Positions 30,898-40,246 of a DNA stretch of 64,000 bases are shown in pieces. The notes under the pieces were generated by a model that saw nothing but the letters and a program-made list of their open reading frames with translations, was not told the DNA's origin and did no database searches. Origin of the DNA: Stenotrophomonas maltophilia (lineage in GTDB: Bacteria > Pseudomonadota > Gammaproteobacteria > Xanthomonadales > Xanthomonadaceae); NCBI RefSeq assembly GCF_006970445.1, contig NZ_CP033877.1, positions 2,054,750 to 2,118,749 of the forward strand, given 5' to 3'. Made by a program: the position numbers and the translations under genes. Positions within the stretch are counted from its first letter, which is position 1. Each line of letters opens with the position of its first letter.

Positions 30898-31326
30898 ATG
30901 TCGCAGGATCGATTGAGAGGGAGCCGCCCCCGCTGCTGGCGCTGCGTTGGCAGTGCGGTGGTACTGGCCACGCTGATGATGGCCCACGGCGCCATGGCGC
31001 AGCAGGAGACGCAGCAATCGGTTGTCGAGAACGTTCGCCGTGCACACGTGCCTGCGTCGATCGTGTTGGAGACCAAGCACAATAACCCGCCGCGCTATCC
31101 GTCGCAGGCCTTTCGCGAGGAGAAACAGGGCGAAACGATGCTGATGGTGAAGGTGGCTGCCGATGGACAGTGGCTCGACGCGATCGTTCTGGAGAGCAGC
31201 GGCTGGCCGGAGCTGGACGAGGCCGCGCAGGCGGCGACTCGCAAGTGGCAATATCTGCCGGCGAGCGAAGACGGCGTGCCGGTGCCCGGAGAGATCCGCG
31301 TGCCGGTGTCGTTCAAATTGTGGTGA
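30898..31326 (+). CDS. Secreted TonB C-terminal-domain protein
   Basis: 142 residues. A signal peptide with twin-cysteine leader (RPRCWRCVGSAVVLATLMMA) is likely cleaved after AMA at ~34. The rest is a TonB C-terminal fold (NPPRYPSQAFREEKQGETM; VVKVAADGQ-like MLMVKVAADGQWLDAIV; LDEAAQAATRKWQYLP). Unlike true TonB it has no proline-rich linker or retained anchor, so it is a small periplasmic TonB-box-family protein of unknown partner, common in xanthomonads. RBS GGAG is placed 7 bp before ATG 30898. Confidence 0.8.
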   Translation: MSQDRLRGSRPRCWRCVGSAVVLATLMMAHGAMAQQETQQSVVENVRRAHVPASIVLETKHNNPPRYPSQAFREEKQGETMLMVKVAADGQWLDAIVLESSGWPELDEAAQAATRKWQYLPASEDGVPVPGEIRVPVSFKLW

Positions 31327-31387
31327 TGCTGCGGGCTTCGGCGCAGGCCTGAGCGGGGTGATGGCTGGGCCAAGCGTTCGCGGTGGC

Positions 31388-32863
31388 CTAGCCCATGCGC
31401 ATCGCGGTGAGAGACTGCTCCTGGGCGTAGTCTTGCTGGGCAACCTGCTGTGCCTGCGACATCTGTTCGACCTTGGCGAACGACTGCTCCACGGGCGTAC
31501 TGATTGCCTCGCTGATCGCTACCGACGCCCGCAGATGTGCCGGATTGTCGAGCGCTCCCTGCACAACGAACATGCGAGGGCCGGAGCCGTCGCTGGGTGG
31601 ATTGCCCAGGACCACGTGATCGACGCGTTCCAGGCCACTGCTCTTGGCCGCCGCAAGCAGGCTGGCCGCCATCCGCTCACTGGTTTCATCGAAGCTGCGC
31701 CCGTGCCTGGCATCCACAGCGGATACACCGTCGCGAATCTGCCGGTAGAGAGGTTGGTCTGGGTGGCCTTCCTTCCTGGGGTCCGGGCCTGCCTTGTCCA
31801 GGGTGGATTCGATGCTCTGCTGCAATGGGTTCCTGGGAGAGAAGCCGGGATTGCCGAGGGAGGGCGAGCCCTGGTCGGTTGCATTCTGGATCAGTTGCTC
31901 CCCAGGCTTGAGCGCAGTGTGGGCCCGCTGCTCCGTTTCAGCTTCGTTGCGGGCGTACGCACCGGCTTCCTCGGTACCGCGCAGGTAATTAGCCCCGTCG
32001 CGCAACAGACCAGGTCCGCCGCCGACAAGCACGGTCGCCGCCGCGCGCAGTTGATGAACATCGTTGCGGTAGTCGGCAATCCGGCGCAGGTCTTCAGGAT
32101 CCGTGATCCGGGCCTGGGGATTGTCCAGTACAGACTGCACGGGACCCTTGTCGGTCATGCGATCAAGGAAATGAACCAATCGATGGGAGTCACCCAATTG
32201 GACCGCGACGGCGGCGGACATGACATGGCCGCTTTTCATCCCGAGCGTTCCGAGCGAGGCGATGCGCTGGCCATGCTCGGCGTTGCGTAGAACCTCCAGT
32301 TCCCTGGGCAGCGCATACATCTCGACCTTGCCGTAATGAGGGCCGCCCGCGCTGACCAGGTCGCCTGCCATCACATGGTTGGTGAAGGGCGCCGCATTGG
32401 CCGGCTGGCCCTCAGGGAGGCGATACGCCAGCCCCGCGGCACCGTAAGGATTGAAGGCGTCGCCGGGGAGGTTGTAGTGATGGGCGGTGATCTGTGCGAG
32501 GGCACCGCCGAGGGAGTGGCCGGTAACATATACAGACCCGGATCCCCTTTCATCAGCTAATTTGATGGCTTGCTTTGTGAGCGAGAGGGCGTCGCCGATT
32601 TGCGCGTTGACTCTGGCGGTGACCATTGCGGCGTCGATGCCGCCATCAAGCATGGGCTGACGATCAAATTCGGTGCCGCGGTGGGCGACGATGACTTCCT
32701 TTGTATTGATGTTGAGGTAGGCAATGCCCTGATATCCGCTCCCGGAGTCACGACAGGCTAGGACCTCGTACTTTGTTCCGCCGATGGTGATGTCGGAATT
32801 GGCGGGCGGAAGCGGGTCATTATAGACACTGTCCGAGAGCGTCGCGCTTTCTCTAGGATTCAT
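31388..32863 (-). CDS. Putative T4SS antibacterial effector: lipase with XVIPCD-like tail
   Basis: 491 residues. The N-terminal half is a class-3-lipase-like alpha/beta hydrolase: VIVAHRGTEF (~58), nucleophile elbow VTGHSLGGALAQ (Ser117), candidate Asp168 (NHVMAGDLVS) and a His around 227-231 (GDSHRLVHF). Residues ~345-470 (NPLQQSIESTLDK, ERVDHVVLG, MFVVQGALDNPAHLRA, STPVEQSF) match the pattern of the XVIPCD domain that targets Xanthomonadales effectors to VirD4 of the bacteria-killing T4SS. A Gln-rich tail follows (QAQQVAQQ), also typical. There is no signal peptide. It overlaps the upstream lipoprotein gene by ATGA. The T4SS apparatus is not in this window. Confidence 0.82.
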   Translation of the reverse strand: MNPRESATLSDSVYNDPLPPANSDITIGGTKYEVLACRDSGSGYQGIAYLNINTKEVIVAHRGTEFDRQPMLDGGIDAAMVTARVNAQIGDALSLTKQAIKLADERGSGSVYVTGHSLGGALAQITAHHYNLPGDAFNPYGAAGLAYRLPEGQPANAAPFTNHVMAGDLVSAGGPHYGKVEMYALPRELEVLRNAEHGQRIASLGTLGMKSGHVMSAAVAVQLGDSHRLVHFLDRMTDKGPVQSVLDNPQARITDPEDLRRIADYRNDVHQLRAAATVLVGGGPGLLRDGANYLRGTEEAGAYARNEAETEQRAHTALKPGEQLIQNATDQGSPSLGNPGFSPRNPLQQSIESTLDKAGPDPRKEGHPDQPLYRQIRDGVSAVDARHGRSFDETSERMAASLLAAAKSSGLERVDHVVLGNPPSDGSGPRMFVVQGALDNPAHLRASVAISEAISTPVEQSFAKVEQMSQAQQVAQQDYAQEQSLTAMRMG

Positions 32864-33498
32864 TGCGATGCTCCTTCAATCCGTGTGGAGACTTCGATTG
32901 GAAAGTATTCCTTGCGCTTTTCTGGCGGCATCTTCTCGTACCAACTTGAAGGCTCCGTTGGAGTCCGCTCCGGCGATTGTCCTGTGGTCAAGGGCGGCAA
33001 TGCCCGCTTTATGTAGGCAGTGAAGGTTCTCCCGCCCTCAATCTCGGTGAATAGTGCTGCGACGGACGCGCGGATTGGGCGATCATCAGTGATGAAGGAA
33101 AACGAAGCTTCTACGAGGGCAGGTGTCCAAGTGCACGGACCCCGACCGTAATAGTCGGCAACTTCCATGCCGTCGTTGAATACAACACTGCTGAATTCAG
33201 TAGCACTGAGGCGCTGTGCCTGAAGCTCAACCTTGTGCTGATTCGGCTCGTACTGAACCCCCTCCCAATTGTTGACCGGAGGGAGACAGAGTGGGTCTAT
33301 CTCGTACGTGACGAAGACCGAAGGAATGGGGACATCCACGGGTGCATCGTGGACCCGAACCACAATCGGCAGCGCATCCTTGGGCGCAGGATTCTCGCGA
33401 TAGACCGGGAACGAGCGTTCCTTGTTGCAGCCCGGAACGGCCAGTGTGATCAAGGCGATCAACGCAACATGAGCAAGGCTGGGGACGGGTTTCAGCAT
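32860..33498 (-). CDS. Putative lipoprotein immunity protein for the lipase effector
   Basis: 212 residues. A signal peptide ends in lipobox AVPGC (Cys24), predicting periplasmic lipid anchoring. The mature part has no recognised fold. It is encoded immediately upstream of the effector gene with a 4-bp ATGA overlap. In the known Xanthomonas/Stenotrophomonas systems, periplasm-acting T4SS effectors are encoded next to lipoprotein or periplasmic immunity proteins. An immunity role against the lipase is therefore inferred from position and localisation, not from sequence similarity. GC is visibly lower than in flanking housekeeping genes. Confidence 0.75.
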   Translation of the reverse strand: MLKPVPSLAHVALIALITLAVPGCNKERSFPVYRENPAPKDALPIVVRVHDAPVDVPIPSVFVTYEIDPLCLPPVNNWEGVQYEPNQHKVELQAQRLSATEFSSVVFNDGMEVADYYGRGPCTWTPALVEASFSFITDDRPIRASVAALFTEIEGGRTFTAYIKRALPPLTTGQSPERTPTEPSSWYEKMPPEKRKEYFPIEVSTRIEGASQ

Positions 33499-33656
33499 GA
33501 GCGGTCCATGTCGCTGATCAAGGTTTTGCGGGGTGCGGCGACACCATGAAGGGCATCTCGGGGCAGATGCGACGGATTGCGCATTTCATGCTGGGGGCAC
33601 GCCGGCACTTCATCCTTATGTGCCGGTGCCTCGGGGCGTTGCGACGTATCGTTCAT
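33492..33656 (-). CDS. Possible 54-aa leader ORF of the effector operon
   Basis: ATG 33656 (MNDTSQRPEAPAHKDEVP) opens a 54-codon frame ending in ATGCTGA, whose ATG is the lipoprotein start, so translation would be coupled. GGAA lies about 5 bases upstream of its ATG. It is hydrophilic with no recognised domain. The 273-bp gap between the hydrolase and lipoprotein genes contains nothing else convincing. Could be spurious. Confidence 0.3.
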   Translation of the reverse strand: MNDTSQRPEAPAHKDEVPACPQHEMRNPSHLPRDALHGVAAPRKTLISDMDRSC

Positions 33657-33771
33657 CGGCGTTCCATTGCTCTGCGACGTCTGACTATACGACCCGGTGC
33701 AGCTGTGCTCCAAGGCCGAAGTACAGCGCCGGTGGCGTCCACTGGGACGCCGCCCGGCATTCAGCCGCTTG

Positions 33772-34575
33772 CTAGCAGGCGACGTGCAGCGACTGCCGCA
33801 ACCATGCATCCAGCTGCACGCTGGTGAAGGCGGGATTCTCCAGGGTCGAGATATGCCCCGCGCCGGGTATCGATTGCAGGCGGCAACCGATCACCCTGGC
33901 CATCTGCTGCGCTTCGGTCAGCGGGCGTGGCAGGTCCTGTTCGCCGCTCAGGATCAGCGTTGTTTCCCGGTCCAGATCCTTCAATGCGCCCAGCCGGTCC
34001 GGGCGACCGAAGATCAGGCGACCCAGCGGAACCACCGCGTTCAGCAGGCGCTCGCGAGGCCAGGACAGCAGCCGTTGCAGGAACAGCAACCGGATCGGAT
34101 CGTCGGTGGCGATGCCCGGGCGGAAGAACAGCGGCACGATCTGGTCGGCCATGGCTTCGGGGATGCAGCCCAGCTGTTCGATCATGTCGAGCATGCCGAA
34201 GTAGCGTTGCCGGGAGGCCTCCGGTTCCGCACCGAGGTAGGTGTCCATCAGGATCAGCGAGCGGACCTGCTCGGGGCGCTGCAGCGTCAGTTCCGCCGCC
34301 CACATGCCGCCGACCGACAAGCCAGCCACCGCGTACTGCCGGATGCCCAACGCATCCAGCAAACGGCCGACTTCGCGTGCGAGGCACGCCGGTGAGGTGA
34401 AGGCGGCTGACAGCGGCAGATCGTTGTCGTGGCCGGGCAGCTCCGGAAGGATCAGGCGGTAGCGCCGCGACAACAGCTCGACCTGCGGCGCCCACATGTC
34501 GCGGCCCCAGAGATAGCTGCCGCCAAGGACGATGGGAAAGCCGGTGCCGATATCGTGATGGGTGAGTAGGGGCAA
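33772..34575 (-). CDS. Alpha/beta-fold hydrolase
   Basis: 267 residues. Nucleophile elbow VAGLSVGGMWAAEL (Ser87), oxyanion region LGGSYLWGRDMW, an Asp candidate in ILSGEQDLP and His in IPGAGHISTLENP. No signal peptide, so it is probably cytoplasmic; the substrate is unknown. The frame has no ATG at the expected N-terminus and most likely starts at TTG 34575, with GGAG 7 bases upstream. The gene is isolated: cheB on the same strand lies upstream (lost beyond 320 bp), and the effector operon lies downstream. Confidence 0.8.
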   Translation of the reverse strand: MPLLTHHDIGTGFPIVLGGSYLWGRDMWAPQVELLSRRYRLILPELPGHDNDLPLSAAFTSPACLAREVGRLLDALGIRQYAVAGLSVGGMWAAELTLQRPEQVRSLILMDTYLGAEPEASRQRYFGMLDMIEQLGCIPEAMADQIVPLFFRPGIATDDPIRLLFLQRLLSWPRERLLNAVVPLGRLIFGRPDRLGALKDLDRETTLILSGEQDLPRPLTEAQQMARVIGCRLQSIPGAGHISTLENPAFTSVQLDAWLRQSLHVAC

Positions 34576-34785
34576 GGGGAGGCTCCATGGAAGGGAGCCT
34601 CACGCTGCGTGGGGTAGGGGAAGCACGTCCAATGTGGAGGATCGACGAGGGGCCATCCCTGGGTGCAAATGAGGTGATTGCGACGCCGATGTGCGCAAGT
34701 CGCACTGTTGAAGCGCCGCTGTCCGACGTTGCTGGAAGCACAAACGGGTTGAATGCGACGTCTGGCCGGTCTGTCTTGCCGATGC
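34576..34785. other. Intergenic stretch upstream of the hydrolase
   Basis: 210 bp with no credible ORF or recognisable promoter consensus; somewhat lower GC. It presumably carries the hydrolase promoter. The remaining part of the gap is the multi-hairpin repeat at 34786-34883. Confidence 0.5.
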
Positions 34786-34883
34786 GGAGCCGAGCATGGG
34801 CTATGCCGGGCGTCCTTGCCCGGCCCCCTGCGGGCCGTCGCAAGCGACGTTGGCAACGGCTCCTGCCGTTGCCTTCGGCTCTA
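34786..34883 (-). repeat. Multi-hairpin SMAG-derived element
   Basis: Outer arms GAGCCGA (34787) and TCGGCTCTAC (to 34883) pair as in a SMAG unit with its GTAG head on the minus strand. Between them are four successive small hairpins: GCCGGGCGTCCTTGCCCGGC, GGCCCCCTGCGGGCC, CGTCGCAAGCGACG and GGCAACGGCTCCTGCCGTTG(CC). It could fold into a branched, cloverleaf-like structure 12 bp past the cheB stop. Confidence 0.6.
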
Positions 34884-34894
34884 CAGTCGTCCCA

Positions 34895-35968
34895 TCAGCC
34901 GCGCGCCAGCGCCAGCAACCGCTCGGCAATCCGTTCCAGCGGCACCTGTTCCTCGGCGGCGCCGAGCTTGAACGCTGCACCCGGCATGCCCCAGACCACG
35001 CTGGTGGCCTCGTCCTGCACCAGTGTCGGCGCGCCGGCCTGGCGCATCTCCAGCAGGCCACGTGCGCCGTCATCGCCCATGCCGGTGAGGATGGCGCCGA
35101 TGGCGTTGCCGCCGGCGTTCTGCGCGACCGAGCGGAACAGCACGTCCACTGCGGGCTTGTGCCGGTTCACTGCCGGGCCGTCGTCGACGCGGCAACGCCA
35201 GCGCGCACCGTCACGGATGATCCGCAGGTGCTTGCCGCCTGGCGGCAGGTAGGCATGGCCGGGCAGCACCGCTTCGCCGTCGCTGGCCTCGCGCACGGCC
35301 ATCGCCGAGTGCCGGTCCAGGCGTTCGGCGAAGGCGCTGCTGAAGCTGGCCGGCAGGTGCTGGGTCATCACCACGGCGGGCGCGTCGGCAGGCATGCCTT
35401 CCAGCACCACGCGCAGCGCTTCGGTACCGCCGGCCGATGAGCCGATTGCGATCAGCCGGTCGGTGGTACGGAACTGCGGCGCAGCGGGACGCATCGCAGG
35501 CGCGGCGTCCAGCAGGAGCTTCGGCGCGGCAGCGCGCACCAGCGGGCGGACCCGCGAGCGCGCCGCCATCTTGACCTTGGCGATGATCTCGTCGGCGTAG
35601 GCCTGCAAGCCGCGCGCCACGTCCAGCTTCGGCTTGGAGACGAAATCCACCGCACCCAAGGCCAGCGCCTGCAGCGTGGTGTCGGCGCCGCGCTCGGTCA
35701 ACGAGGAGATCATCACCACCGGCAGCGGGTGCAGGCGCATCAGGTTTTCCAGGAACGCCAGCCCGTCCATGCGCGGCATTTCCACATCCAGCGTGATCAC
35801 GTCCGGGGCCAGGCGCTTGATCTTCTCGCGCGCCAGCAGCGGGTCGGCGGCGGTGCCGACCACGTCGATGGACGGATCGCTGGACAGGATTTCGGTGAGC
35901 ATCTGGCGCACGACGGCGGAGTCGTCGACGATCAGGACCCGGCAGGGGGCGTTGCCGGTCAGGGTCAT
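34895..35968 (-). CDS. cheB: Protein-glutamate methylesterase
   Basis: 357 residues: receiver (~9-125; [14 protein letters not shown], phospho-Asp in [13 protein letters not shown], Lys in DFVSKP), linker, and methylesterase domain (~165-355) with catalytic Ser in [11 protein letters not shown], His in [12 protein letters not shown] and Asp in [12 protein letters not shown]. It demethylates or deamidates chemoreceptors to reset adaptation; CheA phosphorylation activates it. It overlaps cheD by ATGA (35965-35968) and is the last gene of the MCP-cheR-cheD-cheB run. Confidence 0.97.
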   Translation of the reverse strand: MTLTGNAPCRVLIVDDSAVVRQMLTEILSSDPSIDVVGTAADPLLAREKIKRLAPDVITLDVEMPRMDGLAFLENLMRLHPLPVVMISSLTERGADTTLQALALGAVDFVSKPKLDVARGLQAYADEIIAKVKMAARSRVRPLVRAAAPKLLLDAAPAMRPAAPQFRTTDRLIAIGSSAGGTEALRVVLEGMPADAPAVVMTQHLPASFSSAFAERLDRHSAMAVREASDGEAVLPGHAYLPPGGKHLRIIRDGARWRCRVDDGPAVNRHKPAVDVLFRSVAQNAGGNAIGAILTGMGDDGARGLLEMRQAGAPTLVQDEATSVVWGMPGAAFKLGAAEEQVPLERIAERLLALARG

Positions 35969-36561
35969 TCGAACAGCTCCACGCCGCCGGTGACCGGGGC
36001 CTTGGACAGGCGCGCACGCACCGCCGATTCGGTCGCGGCCACTTCGGCCTCATGGGCATGCGGCAGGCGCTGCACCACCACGCGGCCGGTATCGGCGAAG
36101 AACCAGATCTTGCGCGGATGGATGCCGCACAGGTCCTCGGCAATGATCGGGATGTGTTCGGCCTGCAGGTACTGGCGCACGAACTCGGCGTTGCGGGTGC
36201 CGACCGGGTTGCTGGTGAAACCCTTCAGCACGTTGGCACCGCCGAACACCTTGGCTTCGATGCGCTTGCGGTGGGCGCCACGCTTGAGCATGTCGTTGAT
36301 CAGCAGTTCCATCGCATAGCTGCCGTAGCGTGCGGGCGCACCGTCGCCAGCATTGCCTTCAGGCAGCAGGAAGTGGTTCATGCCACCGATCTTCAGCACC
36401 GGGTCGCGCAGGCAGGCGGCCACGCAGGAACCCAGGGTGGTGGTCAGCGCGGTGGTGTCATCGACCACCAGGTATTGGGTCGGCAACAGCTTGGCGGCGA
36501 TGGTCTTGAAGCGTGCGTCCTGATAGCGCATCACATCGTCGGTACGCAGCGAGGCGTTCAT
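35965..36561 (-). CDS. cheD: Chemoreceptor glutamine deamidase
   Basis: 198 residues. Catalytic Cys in [10 protein letters not shown] and His in [11 protein letters not shown] fit CheD, which deamidates receptor glutamines. The body contains [14 protein letters not shown] and NAEFVRQYL, typical of the family. The start ATG 36561 overlaps the cheR stop (ATGA) and its own stop overlaps the cheB start, so the three are translationally coupled. Confidence 0.95.
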   Translation of the reverse strand: MNASLRTDDVMRYQDARFKTIAAKLLPTQYLVVDDTTALTTTLGSCVAACLRDPVLKIGGMNHFLLPEGNAGDGAPARYGSYAMELLINDMLKRGAHRKRIEAKVFGGANVLKGFTSNPVGTRNAEFVRQYLQAEHIPIIAEDLCGIHPRKIWFFADTGRVVVQRLPHAHEAEVAATESAVRARLSKAPVTGGVELFE

Positions 36562-37427
36562 GCGCCGGCCTTTGCCGCACGGCGGTACAGGGTGCGGCCG
36601 CAGGGCTGGATCAGGTCGGCGGCGTGCAGATAGTTTTCCGAGTGACCGGTGTAGAGCAGGCCATCGTCGGACAGGTGCTGCACCAGGCGGCCGAGGATGG
36701 CGCGCTGGGTCGGCTTGTCGAAGTAGATCATCACGTTGCGGCAGAACAGCGCGTCGAACGGGCCGCCGACGTCGTAGCGCGGGGCGAGCAGGTTCAGCGG
36801 GCGGAACTCGATCAACTCGCGCAACGCCGGCAACACGCGACACTGGCCCTCGTTGGGGCCGCTGCCGCGCTGGAAGTAGCGGCGGCGCAGGTCCGGATCC
36901 AGGCTGGTGACGCGATCGATGTTGTAGACACCGCGGCCGGCGGTGGCCAGCACCTGGGTATCGACGTCGGTGGCAATGATGCGTACCGGCGGCTTCAGGG
37001 TGCCGAAGGCCTCGCAGGCGGTGATCGCCATCGAGTAGGGCTCTTCGCCGGTGGACGCCGCGCACGACCACAGCAGCAACGGCGTGCGGCTGGAGCGCTG
37101 CTGCAGCTCCTCGCGCAGCTTGTCGAAGTGGTGCGGTTCGCGGAAGAACGAGGTCAGGTTGGTGGTCAGCGCGTTGGTGAACGCCTGCCACTCGTCACCG
37201 TCCTCCTGCTCCAGGTGGTCCAGGTACTGCTGGAAGCTGCGCATGCCCAGCGTACGCAGGCGGCGCGACAGGCGGCCATAGACCATGTCGCGCTTTGCCG
37301 GCGCAAGGGCGATGCCCACGCGCTGGTAGATCAGGTCGCAGACGCGGCGGAAATCACGGTCGGCGAACTCGAATTCGCGCGGGCCGGTGACGATGGGAGT
37401 GGGACTTTGCACGGGGGACATGTCCAT
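36558..37427 (-). CDS. cheR: Chemoreceptor methyltransferase
   Basis: 289 residues. CheR_N helical domain ([32 protein letters not shown]) and SAM-dependent catalytic domain ([43 protein letters not shown]). It methylates receptor glutamates using SAM. ATG 37427 or ATG 37421 may start it. It lies 37 bp downstream of MCP1, and that receptor ends in a DWQEF pentapeptide, a likely CheR/CheB docking tail. Confidence 0.96.
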   Translation of the reverse strand: MDMSPVQSPTPIVTGPREFEFADRDFRRVCDLIYQRVGIALAPAKRDMVYGRLSRRLRTLGMRSFQQYLDHLEQEDGDEWQAFTNALTTNLTSFFREPHHFDKLREELQQRSSRTPLLLWSCAASTGEEPYSMAITACEAFGTLKPPVRIIATDVDTQVLATAGRGVYNIDRVTSLDPDLRRRYFQRGSGPNEGQCRVLPALRELIEFRPLNLLAPRYDVGGPFDALFCRNVMIYFDKPTQRAILGRLVQHLSDDGLLYTGHSENYLHAADLIQPCGRTLYRRAAKAGA

Positions 37428-37464
37428 CGGCAGAGGCGGCGGCCGAAGCCGCCGCGGGTGGGTC

Positions 37465-39753
37465 TCAGAATTCCTGCCAGTCGCTGTCGCTGTCGCTGGC
37501 GGCGAAGGTGCTGGCGTTGCTGCTACGGCGTGCCGGTATCGGTGCCGGTGCGGGCGTGCGGCTCGGCTGGGGGCGTGCCACGGCGGCGACGCGCACCGGC
37601 TCGACATGCGCGGCCACGGCCTGCATCGCGGCCGAGACCTGGTTGTCGAGGCGGAAGATCGCCACGGCGTCGGCCAGCTCGCCGGCCTGGTCTTCCATCG
37701 CGCGTGCGGCGGCGGTGGCTTCTTCCACCAGCGCGGCATTCTGCTGGGTGGTTTCGTCCATCTGCACCACGGTCTGGTTGACCTGCTCGATGCCAGCCGA
37801 CTGTTCCTGCGAGGCAGCGGAAATCTCGGCCATGATGTCGGTCACGCGCTGCACCGAGGCGACGATCTCGCCCATGGTGCTGCCGGCCTGGTGGACCAGG
37901 CTGGAACCTTCGGCGACCTTGCCGACCGAGTCGTCGATCAGGCCCTTGATCTCCTTGGCGGCGGCGGCCGAGCGCTGGGCGAGAGTACGCACCTCGCTGG
38001 CGACCACGGCGAAACCGCGGCCCTGTTCACCGGCACGCGCGGCTTCCACCGCGGCGTTCAGCGCCAGAATGTTGGTCTGGAAGGCGATGCCGTCGATGAC
38101 GCTGATGATCTCGGCGATCTTCTTTGACGAGGCTTCGATGGCCGACATGGTGGTGACCACCTGGCCGACCACATCGCCGCCCTGCGATGCGACGCCGTGT
38201 GCGCCGATGGCGAGCTGGTTGGCCTGGCGGGCGTGCTCGGCGTTCTGGCGCACGGTGGAGGTCAATTCCTCCATCGAGGCAGCGGTTTCTTCCAGATTCG
38301 CGGCCTGCTGCTCGGTGCGGCGCGACAGGTCGCTGTTGCCGGAGGCGATCTCGCCGGCGGCCAGGGTGATGCTGGAAGCACTGGCCTGGATCTGGCCGAC
38401 GATCTGGGTCAGCTGCGAGACCGTGGTGTTGGCATCGTCACGCATGCGTGCGAACACGCCCTGGTAGTCGCCGTGCATGCGCGCGGTCAGGTCGCCTTCG
38501 GCGATGGCCGACAGCAGCTGCGAGAGCTTGCCGAGGTTGTCATCGCTGACCGCCATCATCGCGTTGAGGTTTTCCAGCATCAGGCGGAAATCGTGATCGA
38601 AACGCTGGGCGTCGCCACGGCGGCTGAAGTCGCCCGCAGCGGCGGCGCTGGCCAGCTGCTTGATCTCGGCGTTGATGCGGCCGAGGTTGGCCTTGACCGT
38701 GTCGACGGTGGTGGTCATCGCCGCCTTTTCGCCGGGATAGCGCGCGATGTCGCGGCTGAGATCACCGACCGCGTACTGCTGTACCACGTCCAGCACATCG
38801 TGCAGGGTCTGTACGTGGCCGCCGACCAGCGCGTTGGTTTCCTGCACCATCAGCCCGTACTCGCCGGGGAAGGCGCTGGCGTCGATGCGGTAGCTGAGTT
38901 CGCCACCGTCGTGGCGGCGGGCCATTTCGCGCTGGCCCGTGATGACCGCATGCAGCTGCTGCTGCATGCCGGCCATGGCGTGCAGCAGGCGACCGGTCTC
39001 GTCGTGCGGCTGCGCGCCGATGTGGCTGTCGAGCTTGCCGGCGGCGATGCCTTCGGCGACGGCCGTGGCCTGCTTCAACGGCACGGCGATGCGGTTGCCG
39101 ATGACCCAGCTCAGGGCCAGCACGATCAGTACCAGCACACCACCGGAGAGGGCCATGATGGCGGTGAACACGAGGGCCTGTTTCTGCACATCGTCCATGT
39201 AGACGCCACTGCTGATCACCCAGTTCCAGGGGGCGAACAGGCCGGCGTAGGCGACCTTCTCGACGTCGCCCTTGCTGCCGGGCTTGGCCCAGCGGTAATT
39301 GACGAAGCCACCGCCGGCCTTCGCCGCTTCGACCTGGTCGTAGTAGATGCGCACACCGTCGTCGGTGCGGAAGTCCTTCATGTCCTTGCCGACCAGGTCC
39401 TTGCGGAACGGGTGCATCAGCAGCTGGTAGCCGGTGTCGTAGACGTTGAAGTAGTAGGTATCGTTCTCGGCACGCATCACTTCCAGCGCCTGCAGCGCGG
39501 CGCTCTTGGCAGCCTCTTCGCTGAGTTCGCCGGTACCGGCCAGGCGGTGGTAGTGCTGCAGGATGCCGTAGCTCAGTTCGACCTGGGTCTTCAGCGCGGT
39601 CTTGCGGGTCTCGGTGAGATCCAGGTACTGCATGCGGGCGGCGATCACCGAGAGCGCGATCACGCCGAGCGCGATGAGCAGCGTCAGCAGGTTGAGCTTG
39701 CGCCGGACGGAAAGATTGCTGAAGTAGTGTTGCCAGCGATGCAGGAGATTCAT
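37465..39753 (-). CDS. Methyl-accepting chemotaxis protein 1 (Cache sensor)
   Basis: 762 residues. TM1 at ~20-40, a periplasmic single-Cache-like sensor (~45-190; [29 protein letters not shown]), TM2 ~195-218, and HAMP segments ([19 protein letters not shown] and a second near [15 protein letters not shown]). The cytoplasmic signalling hairpin tip is [20 protein letters not shown]. It ends in an Ala/Pro linker and DWQEF. The Cache type suggests sensing small organic acids, as inference. A sigma-28-type promoter lies 73 bp upstream (39826-39852). The signalling half is nearly identical to MCP2 and MCP3. Confidence 0.93.
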   Translation of the reverse strand: MNLLHRWQHYFSNLSVRRKLNLLTLLIALGVIALSVIAARMQYLDLTETRKTALKTQVELSYGILQHYHRLAGTGELSEEAAKSAALQALEVMRAENDTYYFNVYDTGYQLLMHPFRKDLVGKDMKDFRTDDGVRIYYDQVEAAKAGGGFVNYRWAKPGSKGDVEKVAYAGLFAPWNWVISSGVYMDDVQKQALVFTAIMALSGGVLVLIVLALSWVIGNRIAVPLKQATAVAEGIAAGKLDSHIGAQPHDETGRLLHAMAGMQQQLHAVITGQREMARRHDGGELSYRIDASAFPGEYGLMVQETNALVGGHVQTLHDVLDVVQQYAVGDLSRDIARYPGEKAAMTTTVDTVKANLGRINAEIKQLASAAAAGDFSRRGDAQRFDHDFRLMLENLNAMMAVSDDNLGKLSQLLSAIAEGDLTARMHGDYQGVFARMRDDANTTVSQLTQIVGQIQASASSITLAAGEIASGNSDLSRRTEQQAANLEETAASMEELTSTVRQNAEHARQANQLAIGAHGVASQGGDVVGQVVTTMSAIEASSKKIAEIISVIDGIAFQTNILALNAAVEAARAGEQGRGFAVVASEVRTLAQRSAAAAKEIKGLIDDSVGKVAEGSSLVHQAGSTMGEIVASVQRVTDIMAEISAASQEQSAGIEQVNQTVVQMDETTQQNAALVEEATAAARAMEDQAGELADAVAIFRLDNQVSAAMQAVAAHVEPVRVAAVARPQPSRTPAPAPIPARRSSNASTFAASDSDSDWQEF

Positions 39754-39825
39754 CGAGCAGGACCAGGTCGAAGCGGGCGGGCGGCGCCGAGCCGGTCAGC
39801 GGCGGGATACGCCGTGACAACCCCG

Positions 39826-39852
39826 TTATCGGCCGCGCGGGCGGGGGATTGA
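39826..39852 (-). promoter_or_regulatory. Sigma-28 (FliA) promoter for MCP1
   Basis: Minus strand TCAA-N15-GCCGATAA: a perfect -10 and a Pseudomonas/Xanthomonas-like -35. Confidence 0.85.
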
Positions 39853-39972
39853 GGAGCGGTGTCCGAACGTATTCAGGTTTCCTTGCAGCGGCGGCTGCGG
39901 CGCTGCCTGCGGCAGGCTTTTGAAGCAACAGCAGCGGCAACGGCAGGTCATGGCGATGGGTTGCTACGGATT

Positions 39973-40078
39973 GGCCGGGTCGGGGTGGGCAGGCAGGACA
40001 CGCCGTGAACCCATCCATGGGGGCTCGATGGCGCCATCCATGGCGCCAACGGTCCTGCCTACCCACCCCGACCCGGCC
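39973..40078 (-). repeat. Long-stem hairpin, conserved-core family (copy 3)
   Basis: 27-bp arms (39973-39999, 40052-40078; one mismatch) starting GGCCGGGTCGGGGTGGGCAG. The core is almost identical to copy 1 at 4977 (ACACGCCGTGAACCCATCCA; GGGGGCTCGATGGCGCCATC), but the stem is completely different. It opens composite locus 2, which fills most of the 810-bp gap between MCP1 and MCP2; no credible gene is present there. Confidence 0.75.
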
Positions 40079-40133
40079 CGCCAAGGCTTCACTTCGGCGG
40101 ACGGCAAGAGCGTTGGGTTTCCAAGTGGAAAGA

Positions 40134-40174
40134 GGGGTCAGATCCGTTTTCCTGCGGAAAACGGATCTGACCCC
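40134..40174. repeat. GGGGTCAGATCC palindrome, copy 2
   Basis: A 41-bp perfect palindrome with 19-bp arms (GGGGTCAGATCCGTTTTCC) around TGC. It differs from the copy at 5153 only in the loop. Confidence 0.85.
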
Positions 40175-40246
40175 GGAAGCGACCAGGCTTTTGCTTTTCG
40201 CTCTTTTCTTTTCAATCCGGGGTGGACGTGCACGGAAACTGTCCGT

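Noticed and set aside
31388-33498. Lipase/lipoprotein pair as a type VI Tle/Tli module
   Set aside because: There is no VgrG, PAAR or Hcp gene nearby, and the C-terminal motifs fit XVIPCD of the Xanthomonadales T4SS better; without a search a T6SS link cannot be absolutely excluded.
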